From Paenibacillus harenae (GTDB lineage: Bacteria > Bacillota > Bacilli > Paenibacillales > Paenibacillaceae): a DNA stretch of 64,000 nucleotides. The first letter of the stretch is position 1, and every line of letters starts with the position of its first letter. Both the position numbers and the translations under genes were made by a program. The stretch lies in contig NZ_JAUSST010000002.1 in NCBI RefSeq assembly GCF_030812415.1, positions 620,001-684,000 on the forward strand, written 5' to 3'. Positions 47,035 to 56,254 of the stretch are shown here, one piece after another. Under the pieces are notes generated by a model. It did not search any database. It had not been told where the DNA came from and was given only the letters and a program-made list of their open reading frames with translations.

Positions 47035-48861
47035 TTGATCAAAAAGAGATATGGATGGATCGCGGCTATTTCACTTGGCATAATGATCGCTGGATGCGGT
47101 AATAACGCGAGCTCAGTAGAATCATTTGTACCTGGTATCTATCAAGGCAAAGCAATTAAGGGTGTATCGGACGTTGCATGGAAGTACCAAGAATTCCAAT
47201 CTCCACCGTATGAGTCTACGGTTACGGAGAAAGCTGTATACGTTGGTGATAGCAAGAACATCTACTCCATTGATACTAAGACAGGAAAGAAATTGTGGAT
47301 GCATCAGATCAATGGGATGATTTCGCGCCCAGCCGTTACCAAACATATTGTAAGCTTCATTGATAACACGGGAGTTCACACCTTGAATGCTGATTCAGGA
47401 GAACTGCTGTGGGAGCATCTATATAAGAAGGAAGTTCTCTACGCAGCAAGGTCAGCAGTGACCACCGCTTCCTCGGATCATGTTTTCATTATCGAGCGAC
47501 TTGAGGATGGCCGACCAACACTCAAGGCATTGGATATCAAGACGGGTGAGGAAAGCTGGAATTATGGGGATAACATCAGTTTCAACCGAAATCCGCTCAT
47601 TATAGGTGACAAGCTTTACATACCTTCTACAGACCAAGTACACGTCTTGAGTGAAAAGACGGGCAAGGAAACTGACTCTATCAAGTTGGATGCAATGATC
47701 GACAACATCTCTGTAAGTGATAATCTCTTGGTAGCTGTCTTTGCAGATGCAGATAGGAGTATTCATGGATTTGACTTAAAGAGTCACGAGCAGATATGGG
47801 AGTATATTCTTGCCTCTGAGGACGGTGTTAGACCGAGTAGACTGGATATTATCCGACTCAAAGATAAAGTGCTTATTACTGATGTTAAAAGCGGAACAGT
47901 TGTCATGCTGGATAGCAAGGGTAAAGAGCTGTGGAAGAAGAAACTGGGCAATCCTGTATTCGGAGTATCATTCGGAAGGGCGATCACTCCCCCCATTGTG
48001 GCAGATGATTCGATATATATAAGCGTATGGGAAGGTCAGAATAAAGAGCTTAAGGGTATGCCTGGTTTCTCAAGTATTGTTGCCCTGGATGTTATTACTG
48101 GCAATGAACAATGGCGATACCATGAGAATGACTTTATCAATTATTCGCCTTCCTTAATAGATAACGGTATGATCGTTGTAACAAAGAATGGATTAAAGGC
48201 ATACAAGGGCGGTAAGAGTGTCGAAGGAAGTGTCACAACATCAACTAAAGCTGAATCGACCAAAGCCGACAGGAATCCTGAATTAAAAGCATTTGAAGGT
48301 CAATGGAGTACTCCTGGATCGGATGAATTGGCGTTCAACCTCTCCTTTACCGATGATTCAAGCGGAGTAATAACATTCTATAGTCAGGGAGCGAAAAATC
48401 CAACTCCATTTAAGTACGGGACTGGAGCGGCCAGTGGTTCAATTGGCTTGCTGATCGGCAGCGAGGAAAAAGCAGTTGTTCTAGTACTCTATGATTCAGG
48501 AGAGCTTGGTTATAGGGATAACAACCATAGATATACCTTAGTGAGATCAGATGTGAGCCAATTAGCGGATGATGCGGCTGCAAAAAGCCTGATTAGCGGA
48601 TTCAAGGGTAAGTGGTGTGATTCAGCCCAAGAGTTATGCTTTGAGATTGTACTTGACGAAGATGAGTCAGGCGGATATCTCAACTATTATCAAGAAAAGG
48701 AACCATATCAAGAATCGTTCAAAATACCCTACATGGACGAATATGAAATTGTCATTGAACTTGAAGCTGGATCAAGCCAAGTTCGTTTAGACTTAAGTGA
48801 GGACAAGAAAACCTTAACGTATGAGTCGGATTTCAAAAAAGCTACTATGAAAAAGCAGTAA
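47035..48861 (+). CDS. PQQ-like beta-propeller repeat lipoprotein
   Basis: A 608-residue protein. TTG start, signal peptide ending IMIAGCGNNAS (lipobox), then six to seven PQQ/WD-like repeats with the recurring (I/L)DxxTGK(K/E)LW motif (SIDTKTGKKLWMHQ, ALDIKTGEESWNYG, ALDVITGNEQWRYH). The C-terminal about 180 residues contain two similar beta domains (FEGQWSTPGSDELAFN ... FKGKWCDSAQELCFEI). Extracytoplasmic scaffold or sensor by architecture; ligand unknown. Confidence 0.85.
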   Translation: MIKKRYGWIAAISLGIMIAGCGNNASSVESFVPGIYQGKAIKGVSDVAWKYQEFQSPPYESTVTEKAVYVGDSKNIYSIDTKTGKKLWMHQINGMISRPAVTKHIVSFIDNTGVHTLNADSGELLWEHLYKKEVLYAARSAVTTASSDHVFIIERLEDGRPTLKALDIKTGEESWNYGDNISFNRNPLIIGDKLYIPSTDQVHVLSEKTGKETDSIKLDAMIDNISVSDNLLVAVFADADRSIHGFDLKSHEQIWEYILASEDGVRPSRLDIIRLKDKVLITDVKSGTVVMLDSKGKELWKKKLGNPVFGVSFGRAITPPIVADDSIYISVWEGQNKELKGMPGFSSIVALDVITGNEQWRYHENDFINYSPSLIDNGMIVVTKNGLKAYKGGKSVEGSVTTSTKAESTKADRNPELKAFEGQWSTPGSDELAFNLSFTDDSSGVITFYSQGAKNPTPFKYGTGAASGSIGLLIGSEEKAVVLVLYDSGELGYRDNNHRYTLVRSDVSQLADDAAAKSLISGFKGKWCDSAQELCFEIVLDEDESGGYLNYYQEKEPYQESFKIPYMDEYEIVIELEAGSSQVRLDLSEDKKTLTYESDFKKATMKKQ

Positions 48862-48862
48862 T

Positions 48863-48886
48863 AGCGCCCACGCGGCGCTTTTCTTT
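48863..48886 (+). terminator. Rho-independent terminator after the PQQ-repeat gene
   Basis: AGCGCC pairs with GGCGCT, followed by TTTCTTTT. A near copy is found at 52,124. Confidence 0.8.
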
Positions 48887-48940
48887 TGTCCGAATGCAGG
48901 GTTATCGACCTCACATGTCGAATTATAGGACAAAGTTGGA

Positions 48941-49234
48941 ATGGTCGTGGGAAGAATAGATGATTGTAATGGAGTGATTGTATTGCCATTATTGAATACA
49001 TGTAATCCTGACGCTTTGTATGATTCGTTAGCTCATATATTCTCAGCTCCAAGACATATGATCGAGTACGCTGTGATTAGAAATACGCTTGAATTACAAA
49101 GGCTAAGTTCTGCTGAGGAAGTCGACTTGAAGAGTATAAAAAAGACCATCGAAGATAAGACAGGTACTGAAATCAATATAGGTGATTTCGATTATGTGGC
49201 AGTAAGCCATCCACGCGCAGTGAATCCTGGATAG
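48941..49234 (+). CDS. Hypothetical protein, possibly the 5' part of a split gene
   Basis: 97 residues beginning MVVGRIDDCNGVIVLPLLNT. Soon after its stop, frame +1 continues without a stop into the next gene through codons that read like protein (SWIGNSEPIYNLHESLLRET). The two parts may be one gene broken by a frameshift near 49,185-49,235. No family recognised. Confidence 0.5.
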   Translation: MVVGRIDDCNGVIVLPLLNTCNPDALYDSLAHIFSAPRHMIEYAVIRNTLELQRLSSAEEVDLKSIKKTIEDKTGTEINIGDFDYVAVSHPRAVNPG

Positions 49235-49293
49235 GGAACTCTGAACCAATTTATAACCTTCATGAGTCGCTCTTACGTGAGACAGAACTATCA

Positions 49294-49839
49294 ATGAAGC
49301 TACGGGAGTCAGGTATTACGTTCAGCAAGTCAAAGAACGGAATCGATACTTATTTAGATGGGGAACTTGTCGTTTGGGAGAGCATGATTCCCAAAAGTAA
49401 TGAGGAACCATGTATCAGGATGATTATGCGCAGATTGCAACCAAACCGCTTTTTCCCTGATGCCGATAAGTGTATCAACGGTTTTCTGTTTGGCGGTGAT
49501 ATTTGGGAGAATAGTGATGTGCGTCATATCGTGGTAATGCCTGAGTTTGCGGAGAACATCTTAAGAGTATTAGGTAAACGGAAGGTTATTGATGATTGGA
49601 GAGCCAAAGTTAAGCCATATGTTATCACTTTCCAAGTTCCAGTAAACAGGATCATCTTCGATGGCTCAAACAAACTAAATAAGCGGAATACGCAGTTTCG
49701 CTTGTTACGTTATGCATTCTACTATCTAAGTAAGATAAGGCGAGATGAGTGGGATCAGTGGTATAATCCTATTATTCGTCTAAATGATGATCTTAGTGTG
49801 GATGCTAACCAGGTTCTATCGATAACCCCAGTGATCTAG
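49294..49839 (+). CDS. Hypothetical protein, possibly the 3' part of a split gene
   Basis: 181 residues with no ribosome binding site before its first ATG. The frame is open back to about 49,172, and the extra residues look coding. Motifs such as MIMRRLQPNRFFPDADKC and YYLSKIRRDEWDQWYNP suggest a conserved soluble domain, which I cannot name. Confidence 0.55.
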   Translation: MKLRESGITFSKSKNGIDTYLDGELVVWESMIPKSNEEPCIRMIMRRLQPNRFFPDADKCINGFLFGGDIWENSDVRHIVVMPEFAENILRVLGKRKVIDDWRAKVKPYVITFQVPVNRIIFDGSNKLNKRNTQFRLLRYAFYYLSKIRRDEWDQWYNPIIRLNDDLSVDANQVLSITPVI

Positions 49840-49851
49840 GAGGATGATATA

Positions 49852-50055
49852 TTGTTTAATTGTTATGAATGCGGGGGGCTATTGTTTGTAATTGGCATCG
49901 AAACGCCCCCAGATCACTTAACCAAACAGGAGAAGCTTGTTTATAATCGAGTATGTGATGTACAATGTGTCGACTGTAAGAAGGTCTATTATTCTCAGCC
50001 ATATGACTTCGGTAAAAGTATTAATGGCGTAAGAGACACTAGGTTGTTCATATAA
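49852..50055 (+). CDS. Small protein with two CxxC motifs
   Basis: 67 residues, TTG start with AGGAGG 9 bases upstream. CYECGG near the N-terminus and CVDCKK near residue 40 could form a zinc ribbon. Function unknown. It lies between the split gene and the restriction-modification pair. Confidence 0.55.
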   Translation: MFNCYECGGLLFVIGIETPPDHLTKQEKLVYNRVCDVQCVDCKKVYYSQPYDFGKSINGVRDTRLFI

Positions 50056-50136
50056 AGCAAATATTGTATCATATCCAATGAGAACAAATGTTCTACCCCC
50101 TCGTTAGGAAACTTATTCTACATTACGGAGGTTCGC

Positions 50137-51309
50137 ATGAGATCACTTGAACTATTTGCTGGAGCTGGCGGTCTTGCTCTTGGCACAGAGAAAGCAGGGT
50201 TCGAACATGTTGCAGTTATTGAATGGAATTTAGGTGCGTGCGCCACAATACGTCGAAACAGACCTAACTGGGAAGTTGTCCAAGCTGACGTGAGAACTAT
50301 ACAGTACAGTCAGTGGGGAACAGATTTAGAACTTGTTTCAGGTGGTCCACCTTGTCAGCCGTTCTCAATTGGAGGCAGGCACAAGGCTTGGGATGATAAA
50401 AGGGATATGTTCCCAGAAGCAATTCGTGCAGTTCGTGAAATAAGGCCTAAAGCGTTTGTGTTTGAAAACGTTAGAGGTCTAGCCAGAGAGAATTTCACCA
50501 CATACCGTGAATATATCCAACTTCAGTTAACTTATCCATCGTTAGTTCGCAAAAATGACGAAGAATGGGATGCTCATCTGGCAAGACTTGAAAAGCACCA
50601 TACTGGTACTGGTGGAAGAAATCCTGAATATAAGGTTATCCCTCCACGTGTACTTAATGCTGCTGACTACGGGATCCCACAGAAAAGGGAGCGAATATTC
50701 TTCGTAGGCTTCAGATCTGATATTAATGCAAACTTTTCATTTCCATCGGCGACGCATTCCAACGAGGAACTTATGTATCAAAAGTGGGTCACCAATAGCT
50801 ATTGGAAATCTAAAGGTATTGAGCCTACACAAGTCAGACCTAGTGATAAGGTGCTTGAACGCATAATTAAAAATCGGAATCAGAATACTCACTTAAAACC
50901 ATGGGTTACCTTGAGAGACTGTTTATCTGATTTGCCAGATCCTAGGTTACAGTCAGAACCTGAGTTCATGAATCACATTTTCCAAGCTGGAGCTCGTCCT
51001 TATCCAGGACATTCTGGTAGTGTACTCGATGAACCAAGCAAAACGTTAAAAGCGGGTGATCATGGGGTGCCTGGGGGAGAAAATATGATTGCTTTCCCTG
51101 ATACAACGTACCGTTATCTTACAGTTAGAGAATCCGCCAGAGTCCAAACTTTTCCTGATGATATCGTATTCGAAGGTTCTTGGACTGAGTCAATGAGGCA
51201 ACTTGGGAATGCTGTTCCAGTACTGTTGGCTGAACAAGTCACTAGTCAAGTTGCTAACGCTTTATTAAGTACGAATGTAATCTCGTTGGAGAATAGAAGG
51301 TGCATCTAA
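50137..51309 (+). CDS. DNA (cytosine-5-)-methyltransferase of a type II restriction-modification system
   Basis: A 390-residue enzyme with the C5 motifs in order: I ELFAGAGGLALG, IV GGPPCQPFS (catalytic Cys), VI FENVRG, VIII PQKRERIFF, then the target-recognition region, IX RYLTVRESARVQTFP and X QLGNAVPVLLA. It protects DNA against the adjacent endonuclease. ATTACGGAGGTTCGC precedes the ATG. Its stop overlaps the next start (TAATG). Confidence 0.95.
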   Translation: MRSLELFAGAGGLALGTEKAGFEHVAVIEWNLGACATIRRNRPNWEVVQADVRTIQYSQWGTDLELVSGGPPCQPFSIGGRHKAWDDKRDMFPEAIRAVREIRPKAFVFENVRGLARENFTTYREYIQLQLTYPSLVRKNDEEWDAHLARLEKHHTGTGGRNPEYKVIPPRVLNAADYGIPQKRERIFFVGFRSDINANFSFPSATHSNEELMYQKWVTNSYWKSKGIEPTQVRPSDKVLERIIKNRNQNTHLKPWVTLRDCLSDLPDPRLQSEPEFMNHIFQAGARPYPGHSGSVLDEPSKTLKAGDHGVPGGENMIAFPDTTYRYLTVRESARVQTFPDDIVFEGSWTESMRQLGNAVPVLLAEQVTSQVANALLSTNVISLENRRCI

Positions 51310-52043
51310 TGAATGTCCAAGGATTTGATGAATTTGAGTTAGATCTTGAGTTGGCTTTTAAGAGAGACTTACCACCGTTTATCGATGGGTTAGAGGCAGC
51401 ACCATTAACCTTTATTAATGTTTCATCTATACCAGTAAAGAAGAATGGTGTCTACCTCCTATTACAAAATAACACGCTTATGTATGTCGGTAAGACTGAT
51501 TCGAGGGGCGGTTTTCAGAATCGACTCTTAAGGCACTCAGAACATGTCAAACATAGGCGTAATCTTGATCCAACCACGATGTTCTTCAAAGCAGTCGCAA
51601 TCCCAGTGTTTAAGAACGCGGATTTAGAAACGATTTTGATTGATCATTATGGTGCGCCGTGGAATAATTCAGGATTTGGTGGCAATGATCCTGGGAAAGA
51701 AAGGGACACCCAGAGACCAGCGGTGTTTGATTTGGAGCATCCTATTGATATTGATATGGAGCTCGACTTTCTCCAGATAGGCATAGTAAATGTTCAGGAA
51801 CTGTTGAAGTTACTTTCTGCTCGGCTTCCCTATACCTTCCGATATGAAAAGAAAAGGCATCAAGAAGAACTTGATTTCAACGTAGAGATAAGTTCTACAA
51901 GATCATCATTGAGGGATATGCTAACGTTGATCCTTGAGGGATTGCCAAGTGGTGTTTGGCAAGTAACGATTCTTTACGGCAGGATTATTCTCTATCATGA
52001 AAATCGTGAATATCCGTTTTATCAAGAGATAATTCGATCATAA
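51309..52043 (+). CDS. Eco29kI-like GIY-YIG restriction endonuclease
   Basis: A 244-residue protein. The GIY-YIG core reads GVYLLLQNNTLMYVGKTDSR, then NRLLRHSEHV with Arg and His, LETILIDHYGAPW with the metal-binding Glu, and NNSGFGGNDPG with the Asn that follows it. This order matches the Eco29kI family, whose members recognise CCGCGG; the specificity here is inferred, not shown. The C-terminal about 100 residues are unassigned. I noticed CCGCGG in the chromosomal flanks (e.g. 310-315) but none in the island by eye; the number expected is too small to interpret. Confidence 0.88.
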   Translation: MNVQGFDEFELDLELAFKRDLPPFIDGLEAAPLTFINVSSIPVKKNGVYLLLQNNTLMYVGKTDSRGGFQNRLLRHSEHVKHRRNLDPTTMFFKAVAIPVFKNADLETILIDHYGAPWNNSGFGGNDPGKERDTQRPAVFDLEHPIDIDMELDFLQIGIVNVQELLKLLSARLPYTFRYEKKRHQEELDFNVEISSTRSSLRDMLTLILEGLPSGVWQVTILYGRIILYHENREYPFYQEIIRS

Positions 52044-52123
52044 ACCCTTCGTTTGAGGTAGAACAAGGGTATTAAGCTTCTGCTTGAAGGATATGTGAAT
52101 GTAATTGAGGATTTATAGGACTT

Positions 52124-52150
52124 AGCGCTCAAAAGAGCGCTTTTCTTTTT
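52124..52150 (+). terminator. Rho-independent terminator after the restriction gene
   Basis: AGCGCTC AAAA GAGCGCT followed by TTTCTTTTT. Confidence 0.85.
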
Positions 52151-52232
52151 ATCCATATGCAGGAAAAAGGTCATAGTTTGTCGAAGCGTATGAGAAGGAA
52201 GTAATGAATGGTTAAGGGAACGTTGGAAGTCT

Positions 52233-52778
52233 ATGGATGACTATTCAACTGAGTGGGGGAGGAAAATGGCAGTAAGTGTTCAAAATATAGAAGAATCATT
52301 GTCAGTATCTTATGTCAGTGCTGTTGTCGCAAAGGCGGGAGCATCTTTTGATATTGTTTCACGTGATTTCGGTGTGGATGTTTGTGTGAGGCGTGTTGAT
52401 AAATTTAATGGCATGTTAATGGATATGGGAGTTTCGTTTGATTTTCAATTAAAATCCACAACAAATTGGGAGATTGATGGCTCGTACATTGTGTATGATA
52501 TAGAAGCTGATGCATATAACAAACTAATTTACAGACATAATGCGAGTGCAACTCCGTGCCTTCTTCTTGTACTATGTCTCCCAAAAGATTCAAACGAGTG
52601 GATATGTTTAACAGAGGATGAGCTTAAACTTAGGAAGTGTGGATATTTCTATTATATACAAGGAGTAATGACTCCGAACAAAAGGAGTACAAGAATTAGA
52701 ATTCCTAGGGATAATGTTCTGACCCCTGAGGCTGTACAGAAGTTGATTGAAGACTTTAGGCTAGGTGCTCTAGGATGA
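52233..52778 (+). CDS. DUF4365 domain protein (PD-(D/E)XK-like)
   Basis: A 181-residue protein. ESLSVSYVSAVVAKAGASFD followed by VSRDFGVDVCVRRV and VSFDFQLKSTTNWE is the DUF4365 pattern, with Asp then Gln-x-Lys at the expected nuclease site. ATG 52233 is weakly served by GGAAG; ATG 52266 next to GGGGGAGG is another option. Its end overlaps the next gene's ATG (ATGA), so the two are coupled. Confidence 0.8.
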   Translation: MDDYSTEWGRKMAVSVQNIEESLSVSYVSAVVAKAGASFDIVSRDFGVDVCVRRVDKFNGMLMDMGVSFDFQLKSTTNWEIDGSYIVYDIEADAYNKLIYRHNASATPCLLLVLCLPKDSNEWICLTEDELKLRKCGYFYYIQGVMTPNKRSTRIRIPRDNVLTPEAVQKLIEDFRLGALG

Positions 52779-53899
52779 GAAACCAAATTCCAACTAAATT
52801 ACCTTTGATTGATTTAGTCCGTTATCTAAAAGATGTAGGATGGACGGTTTCGGAACATCCAAATGATAAATTAATAGTATTTCGGGGACCGCTAAATGAT
52901 GATGGTAAGCCTTTAGAAATCGCAATTCCTAAAAATGAACAATACCAAGATTATAGCAGTAGAGTACATGACGTTCTCAGAATCATTGGATTAATGAAGA
53001 ATATGAACATTCAAGATATTGCAAATGAAGTTCTTCTTACGAGCCATGATGTCTTTAAGGTAAGAGTTCTGGATACTGGAAGTTACTCCAATAGTATTTC
53101 ACTTCCATATGCATCTAATTCTTTGAAATCTATAAAGGACCTCTTTGTATATGGGGCATGTTCCGAGCAAGTTAGTCTCCCTTTTTTTGACAAACCCTTG
53201 CAAGTGGGAATTAATCATGCGCATCTATGCCGCTTTGGACATACGTTTGAAGGGAGTTTTGGTATCGCCATTAATTCTCCAATTATTGATGAATATATAC
53301 AAATTGATATGTTTGAAGAACAGAACGAACTCCCGTTCGAACGCAAGGTGATGGAACGAATTATTCGCGGTCTAGATTTACTTATGAAATCTGTGGAAGC
53401 AGATAATGGAGACATCCTGGTAAATAGCTATGATGTTGCTTTCAACTCAAAAATGTGCGAGTCACTTCTTGAACTATCTTCAAATAAATCAATCAGAATA
53501 GGTCTTGATGTGGAATGGAGTTCCAAATTCGAAGTTTCTGATGATATTAGGAACAAACATAACTGGATACTTTCAAAAGCATCATATGAGGTATTGGAAT
53601 ACGCAGCCGAGGAATTGAATAAAATCGAACCCTTCAATGAAACAATTGTGGGTAATATTGTTACTCTGCACTCTAATAAAAATCCTATGAGTGATGAGAA
53701 CTTCTTGCGGCAGGCCACAATTAAACACGAGATTGATGGTAAGAAGATACTTGTTAAGCTTGATTTAGATAAAGAAAGCTACTCTGTCGCTTATGAAGCA
53801 CACGGTAGAGGAGTGCCTATCAAAGCATCAGGGGTTCTATATAAGAAAGGTAACACATGGAAAATGGTCGAAGTAACAGGGGTTTCATTGATTCCTTAA
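52775..53899 (+). CDS. Unknown partner protein of the DUF4365 gene
   Basis: 374 residues. The N-terminal part (LIDLVRYLKDVGWTVSEHPN ... SSRVHDVLRIIGLMKNM) resembles a small nucleic-acid-associated or structural domain; the rest is mixed alpha/beta ending in a beta-rich C-terminus. I do not recognise the family. Translational coupling with a nuclease-like gene suggests a two-component defence unit, as inference. Confidence 0.75.
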   Translation: MRNQIPTKLPLIDLVRYLKDVGWTVSEHPNDKLIVFRGPLNDDGKPLEIAIPKNEQYQDYSSRVHDVLRIIGLMKNMNIQDIANEVLLTSHDVFKVRVLDTGSYSNSISLPYASNSLKSIKDLFVYGACSEQVSLPFFDKPLQVGINHAHLCRFGHTFEGSFGIAINSPIIDEYIQIDMFEEQNELPFERKVMERIIRGLDLLMKSVEADNGDILVNSYDVAFNSKMCESLLELSSNKSIRIGLDVEWSSKFEVSDDIRNKHNWILSKASYEVLEYAAEELNKIEPFNETIVGNIVTLHSNKNPMSDENFLRQATIKHEIDGKKILVKLDLDKESYSVAYEAHGRGVPIKASGVLYKKGNTWKMVEVTGVSLIP

Positions 53900-53951
53900 T
53901 GACGGATACATCCTTTTTAGCCAAAATATATACTTAATTGAGGTGAGCGTC

Positions 53952-54884
53952 ATGAGTAACGTGATTGAGGAGCTAACTAATCTTGAGATAAGGAATTTAT
54001 TGCTTGAGGTTCTATCATATGAAGGCGATGATATTGATACAGAGGGAAAGACCTTTAAGATGTATGGATATCAAGGGAGTCAGGCTGACCTGTTTCGATT
54101 ATTGAATGGTCTAATCATAAAGAGAAACTTAAAGCCTACGAAAGTTCCTATGAAGGGTGAAGCATGGGGATGCCATGGTAATACGTTGTATGAATATCAA
54201 ACTATTAACTTAAGCAGAAGTGAGATTTTGAAGTTGTTTCAGGAGTTTCACAATTTGTTGAATCAAGGTATCATATCCCCAGGAGCTTATGGCTCATACA
54301 GTACAGAACTTCCATACTTCCATGTAACTCCCTTAGGAATGGAATGTATAGTGCGACAGGACTTCTTACCTTATGATCAGGATGGATACCTTTCAAAGTT
54401 GAAGACTGTTACTGACCTACATACCTGGATTCTTTTCTATATGACTGAAGCTCTAAAATGTTTCAATGCAAACTGCGTCAACTCTTCGATGATTAATATT
54501 GGATTAGCGGGGGAAGTCGTTATTGAGGAATTGGTTGAGCACTTGGGTACATTTCTGAGAAATAAGGATCAAGCACTCCACTCATCCTTCATGGCAGAGA
54601 TTTCAAGGGACTGGAAAATTTCTCATAAGTATACGAAGTATTTAGAATATAGGGATAAGTATATTGCTAATTCTAGGGACACAGTATTAAAAACCTATAC
54701 ATCCACCATGGATAAAGCTAGTTCAACTATTTATGCGACATTTACGAGGCTTACACGTAATTCATTAACTCATCCTAATGATCTTATTATGGATAGGATT
54801 CAAGTTCTAATGTTCTTCATGTCATTCGTTAATTATTGCGAGCTACAATATAAGTATATCAATTATTACAAAAGCAATAGTTGA
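53952..54884 (+). CDS. Hypothetical protein with a HEPN-like RxxxxH motif
   Basis: 310 residues. Near the C-terminus TRLTRNSLTHPNDLIMDRIQ contains R-x4-H followed by a helix, the signature of HEPN-type RNases. The preceding helices (residues 160-260) fit a helical HEPN bundle; the N-terminal about 120 residues may sense or bind. GAGGTGAGCGTC precedes ATG 53952. The motif is short, so the call is tentative. Confidence 0.65.
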   Translation: MSNVIEELTNLEIRNLLLEVLSYEGDDIDTEGKTFKMYGYQGSQADLFRLLNGLIIKRNLKPTKVPMKGEAWGCHGNTLYEYQTINLSRSEILKLFQEFHNLLNQGIISPGAYGSYSTELPYFHVTPLGMECIVRQDFLPYDQDGYLSKLKTVTDLHTWILFYMTEALKCFNANCVNSSMINIGLAGEVVIEELVEHLGTFLRNKDQALHSSFMAEISRDWKISHKYTKYLEYRDKYIANSRDTVLKTYTSTMDKASSTIYATFTRLTRNSLTHPNDLIMDRIQVLMFFMSFVNYCELQYKYINYYKSNS

Positions 54885-55198
54885 GAGCGTGAGTGTTCAG
54901 TAAATATGATCACATTAATGATCACGTGCTTTAGAATATTGACGGATATTCGAGGATACATCCAAATAGACCGAGTTCCGAAAACCAGCATGAGAGTAAG
55001 CTTTCGGACACTTCGGTTTACATCAGGACACAGGGTATACCACACTGACAGCATGGAGTTCAATCGAATATTTGGGTCATAGCTCAGCTCAGTAAGTTCG
55101 ATCTACGTACATTAGGCTGTAATTGCATATTATTCATTCTTAGTATTTAACACATTAGGTATTATGCTCATATTTAGAATTGTAAAGAGGTCGTGGTC
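54885..55198. other. Gene-free stretch before the PD-(D/E)XK-like gene
   Basis: About 310 bases without a gene. It contains two GATCAC direct copies (54,909 and 54,920) and a TTAACA/TATTTA promoter-like pair near 55,147-55,176. Nothing stronger is seen. Confidence 0.4.
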
Positions 55199-56215
55199 GT
55201 GAAGATAGAGATTGCGGAATCATTGATGTTATCCTGGTTAAGACACGCAAAGAGCTGCCAGATGGTTCAATTAAACTGGAAGCCATCGGTTATTTCATGG
55301 GAGTTACATAACGAGAACACAGTTGAAGCGCTAATGAAGAGTACCGATACGTACTTTAGCGAGAAGCATGGGCTGAACTTGTTCAAGAAGAACAGCTCAT
55401 TAAGCCAGTTTCTTCAACAGGGTGAAATCGATGCGCTTGGTATTGAGATAAACAGCGGCGGCGTTCAGAAAATATACGCAGTTGACGTTGCATTTCATGA
55501 GAGTGGATTGAACTATGGCTGCAAAGAAGAGACAATCGCCAGAGTTATGAAAAAGATGATTCGCTCAGCCATGATTCTGCATGGGTTCTTTAATATGACC
55601 AACGGAGAAATCATTTTTGCCTCACCTAAAGTTTACGGAATCATTAATAATCCGTTGCAGGAGTATTTGCAGGAACTACAGCAGCTATTACAATGCTTAG
55701 GACTGAACTTTCATTTCTCGTTTGTCTGCAACGATGATTTCAGGGATGAGATATATAACGTAGTTACAGCGCTGTCTAATACAGTTGCTGATACATCTGA
55801 GTTATTCATGAGAGCAATTCAGATGTCTAATCTGTTCGCGGACAACAGTACCGCTAAGACAGTGAAGGAACGCAAGCAACGGATTGATCGTGTTGGCATA
55901 GCAGGGGAAGCGGGATTGGGTGCAATGAAGATTGGTATTCTAGTCAAATCGACTTTTATTAGACTAGTTGGGGATGGATTAATTGATTCAAACGAAGTGG
56001 AACGGCTTCAACTGATGGATTACTCCAAGAGGACGTTTAATATCAATTACCCTATTTTGAAGGAATATGATGCAACTCTATCTATGTCTGACCAGCGAAA
56101 TGTTAATGGTTATCCGCGTTATTATACCGACATCTACACAATCCAAGAGAAGCGATACCTGCTTTGCACCATTGGGTGGAGGAACTTAGCAGGAGCTACT
56201 TCGAAGCTTGGTTGA
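55199..56215 (+). CDS. PD-(D/E)XK-like protein, possibly paired with the cyclase-like gene
   Basis: 338 residues. QQGEIDALGIEINSGG then KIYAVDVAFHESGLNYG at about residues 75-110 gives Glu, Asp and Asp-x-Ala in a beta-alpha order compatible with a degenerate nuclease core; the Lys is not clear. The C-terminal part is unassigned. The GTG start at 55,199 has AAAGAGG 8 bases upstream; GTG 55193 is in the same frame. A cyclase-like gene follows after 39 bases. Confidence 0.65.
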   Translation: MKIEIAESLMLSWLRHAKSCQMVQLNWKPSVISWELHNENTVEALMKSTDTYFSEKHGLNLFKKNSSLSQFLQQGEIDALGIEINSGGVQKIYAVDVAFHESGLNYGCKEETIARVMKKMIRSAMILHGFFNMTNGEIIFASPKVYGIINNPLQEYLQELQQLLQCLGLNFHFSFVCNDDFRDEIYNVVTALSNTVADTSELFMRAIQMSNLFADNSTAKTVKERKQRIDRVGIAGEAGLGAMKIGILVKSTFIRLVGDGLIDSNEVERLQLMDYSKRTFNINYPILKEYDATLSMSDQRNVNGYPRYYTDIYTIQEKRYLLCTIGWRNLAGATSKLG

Positions 56216-56254
56216 ACCGAAGGGAACTTAACTTAAAACAGTGAAGGTGATTAT

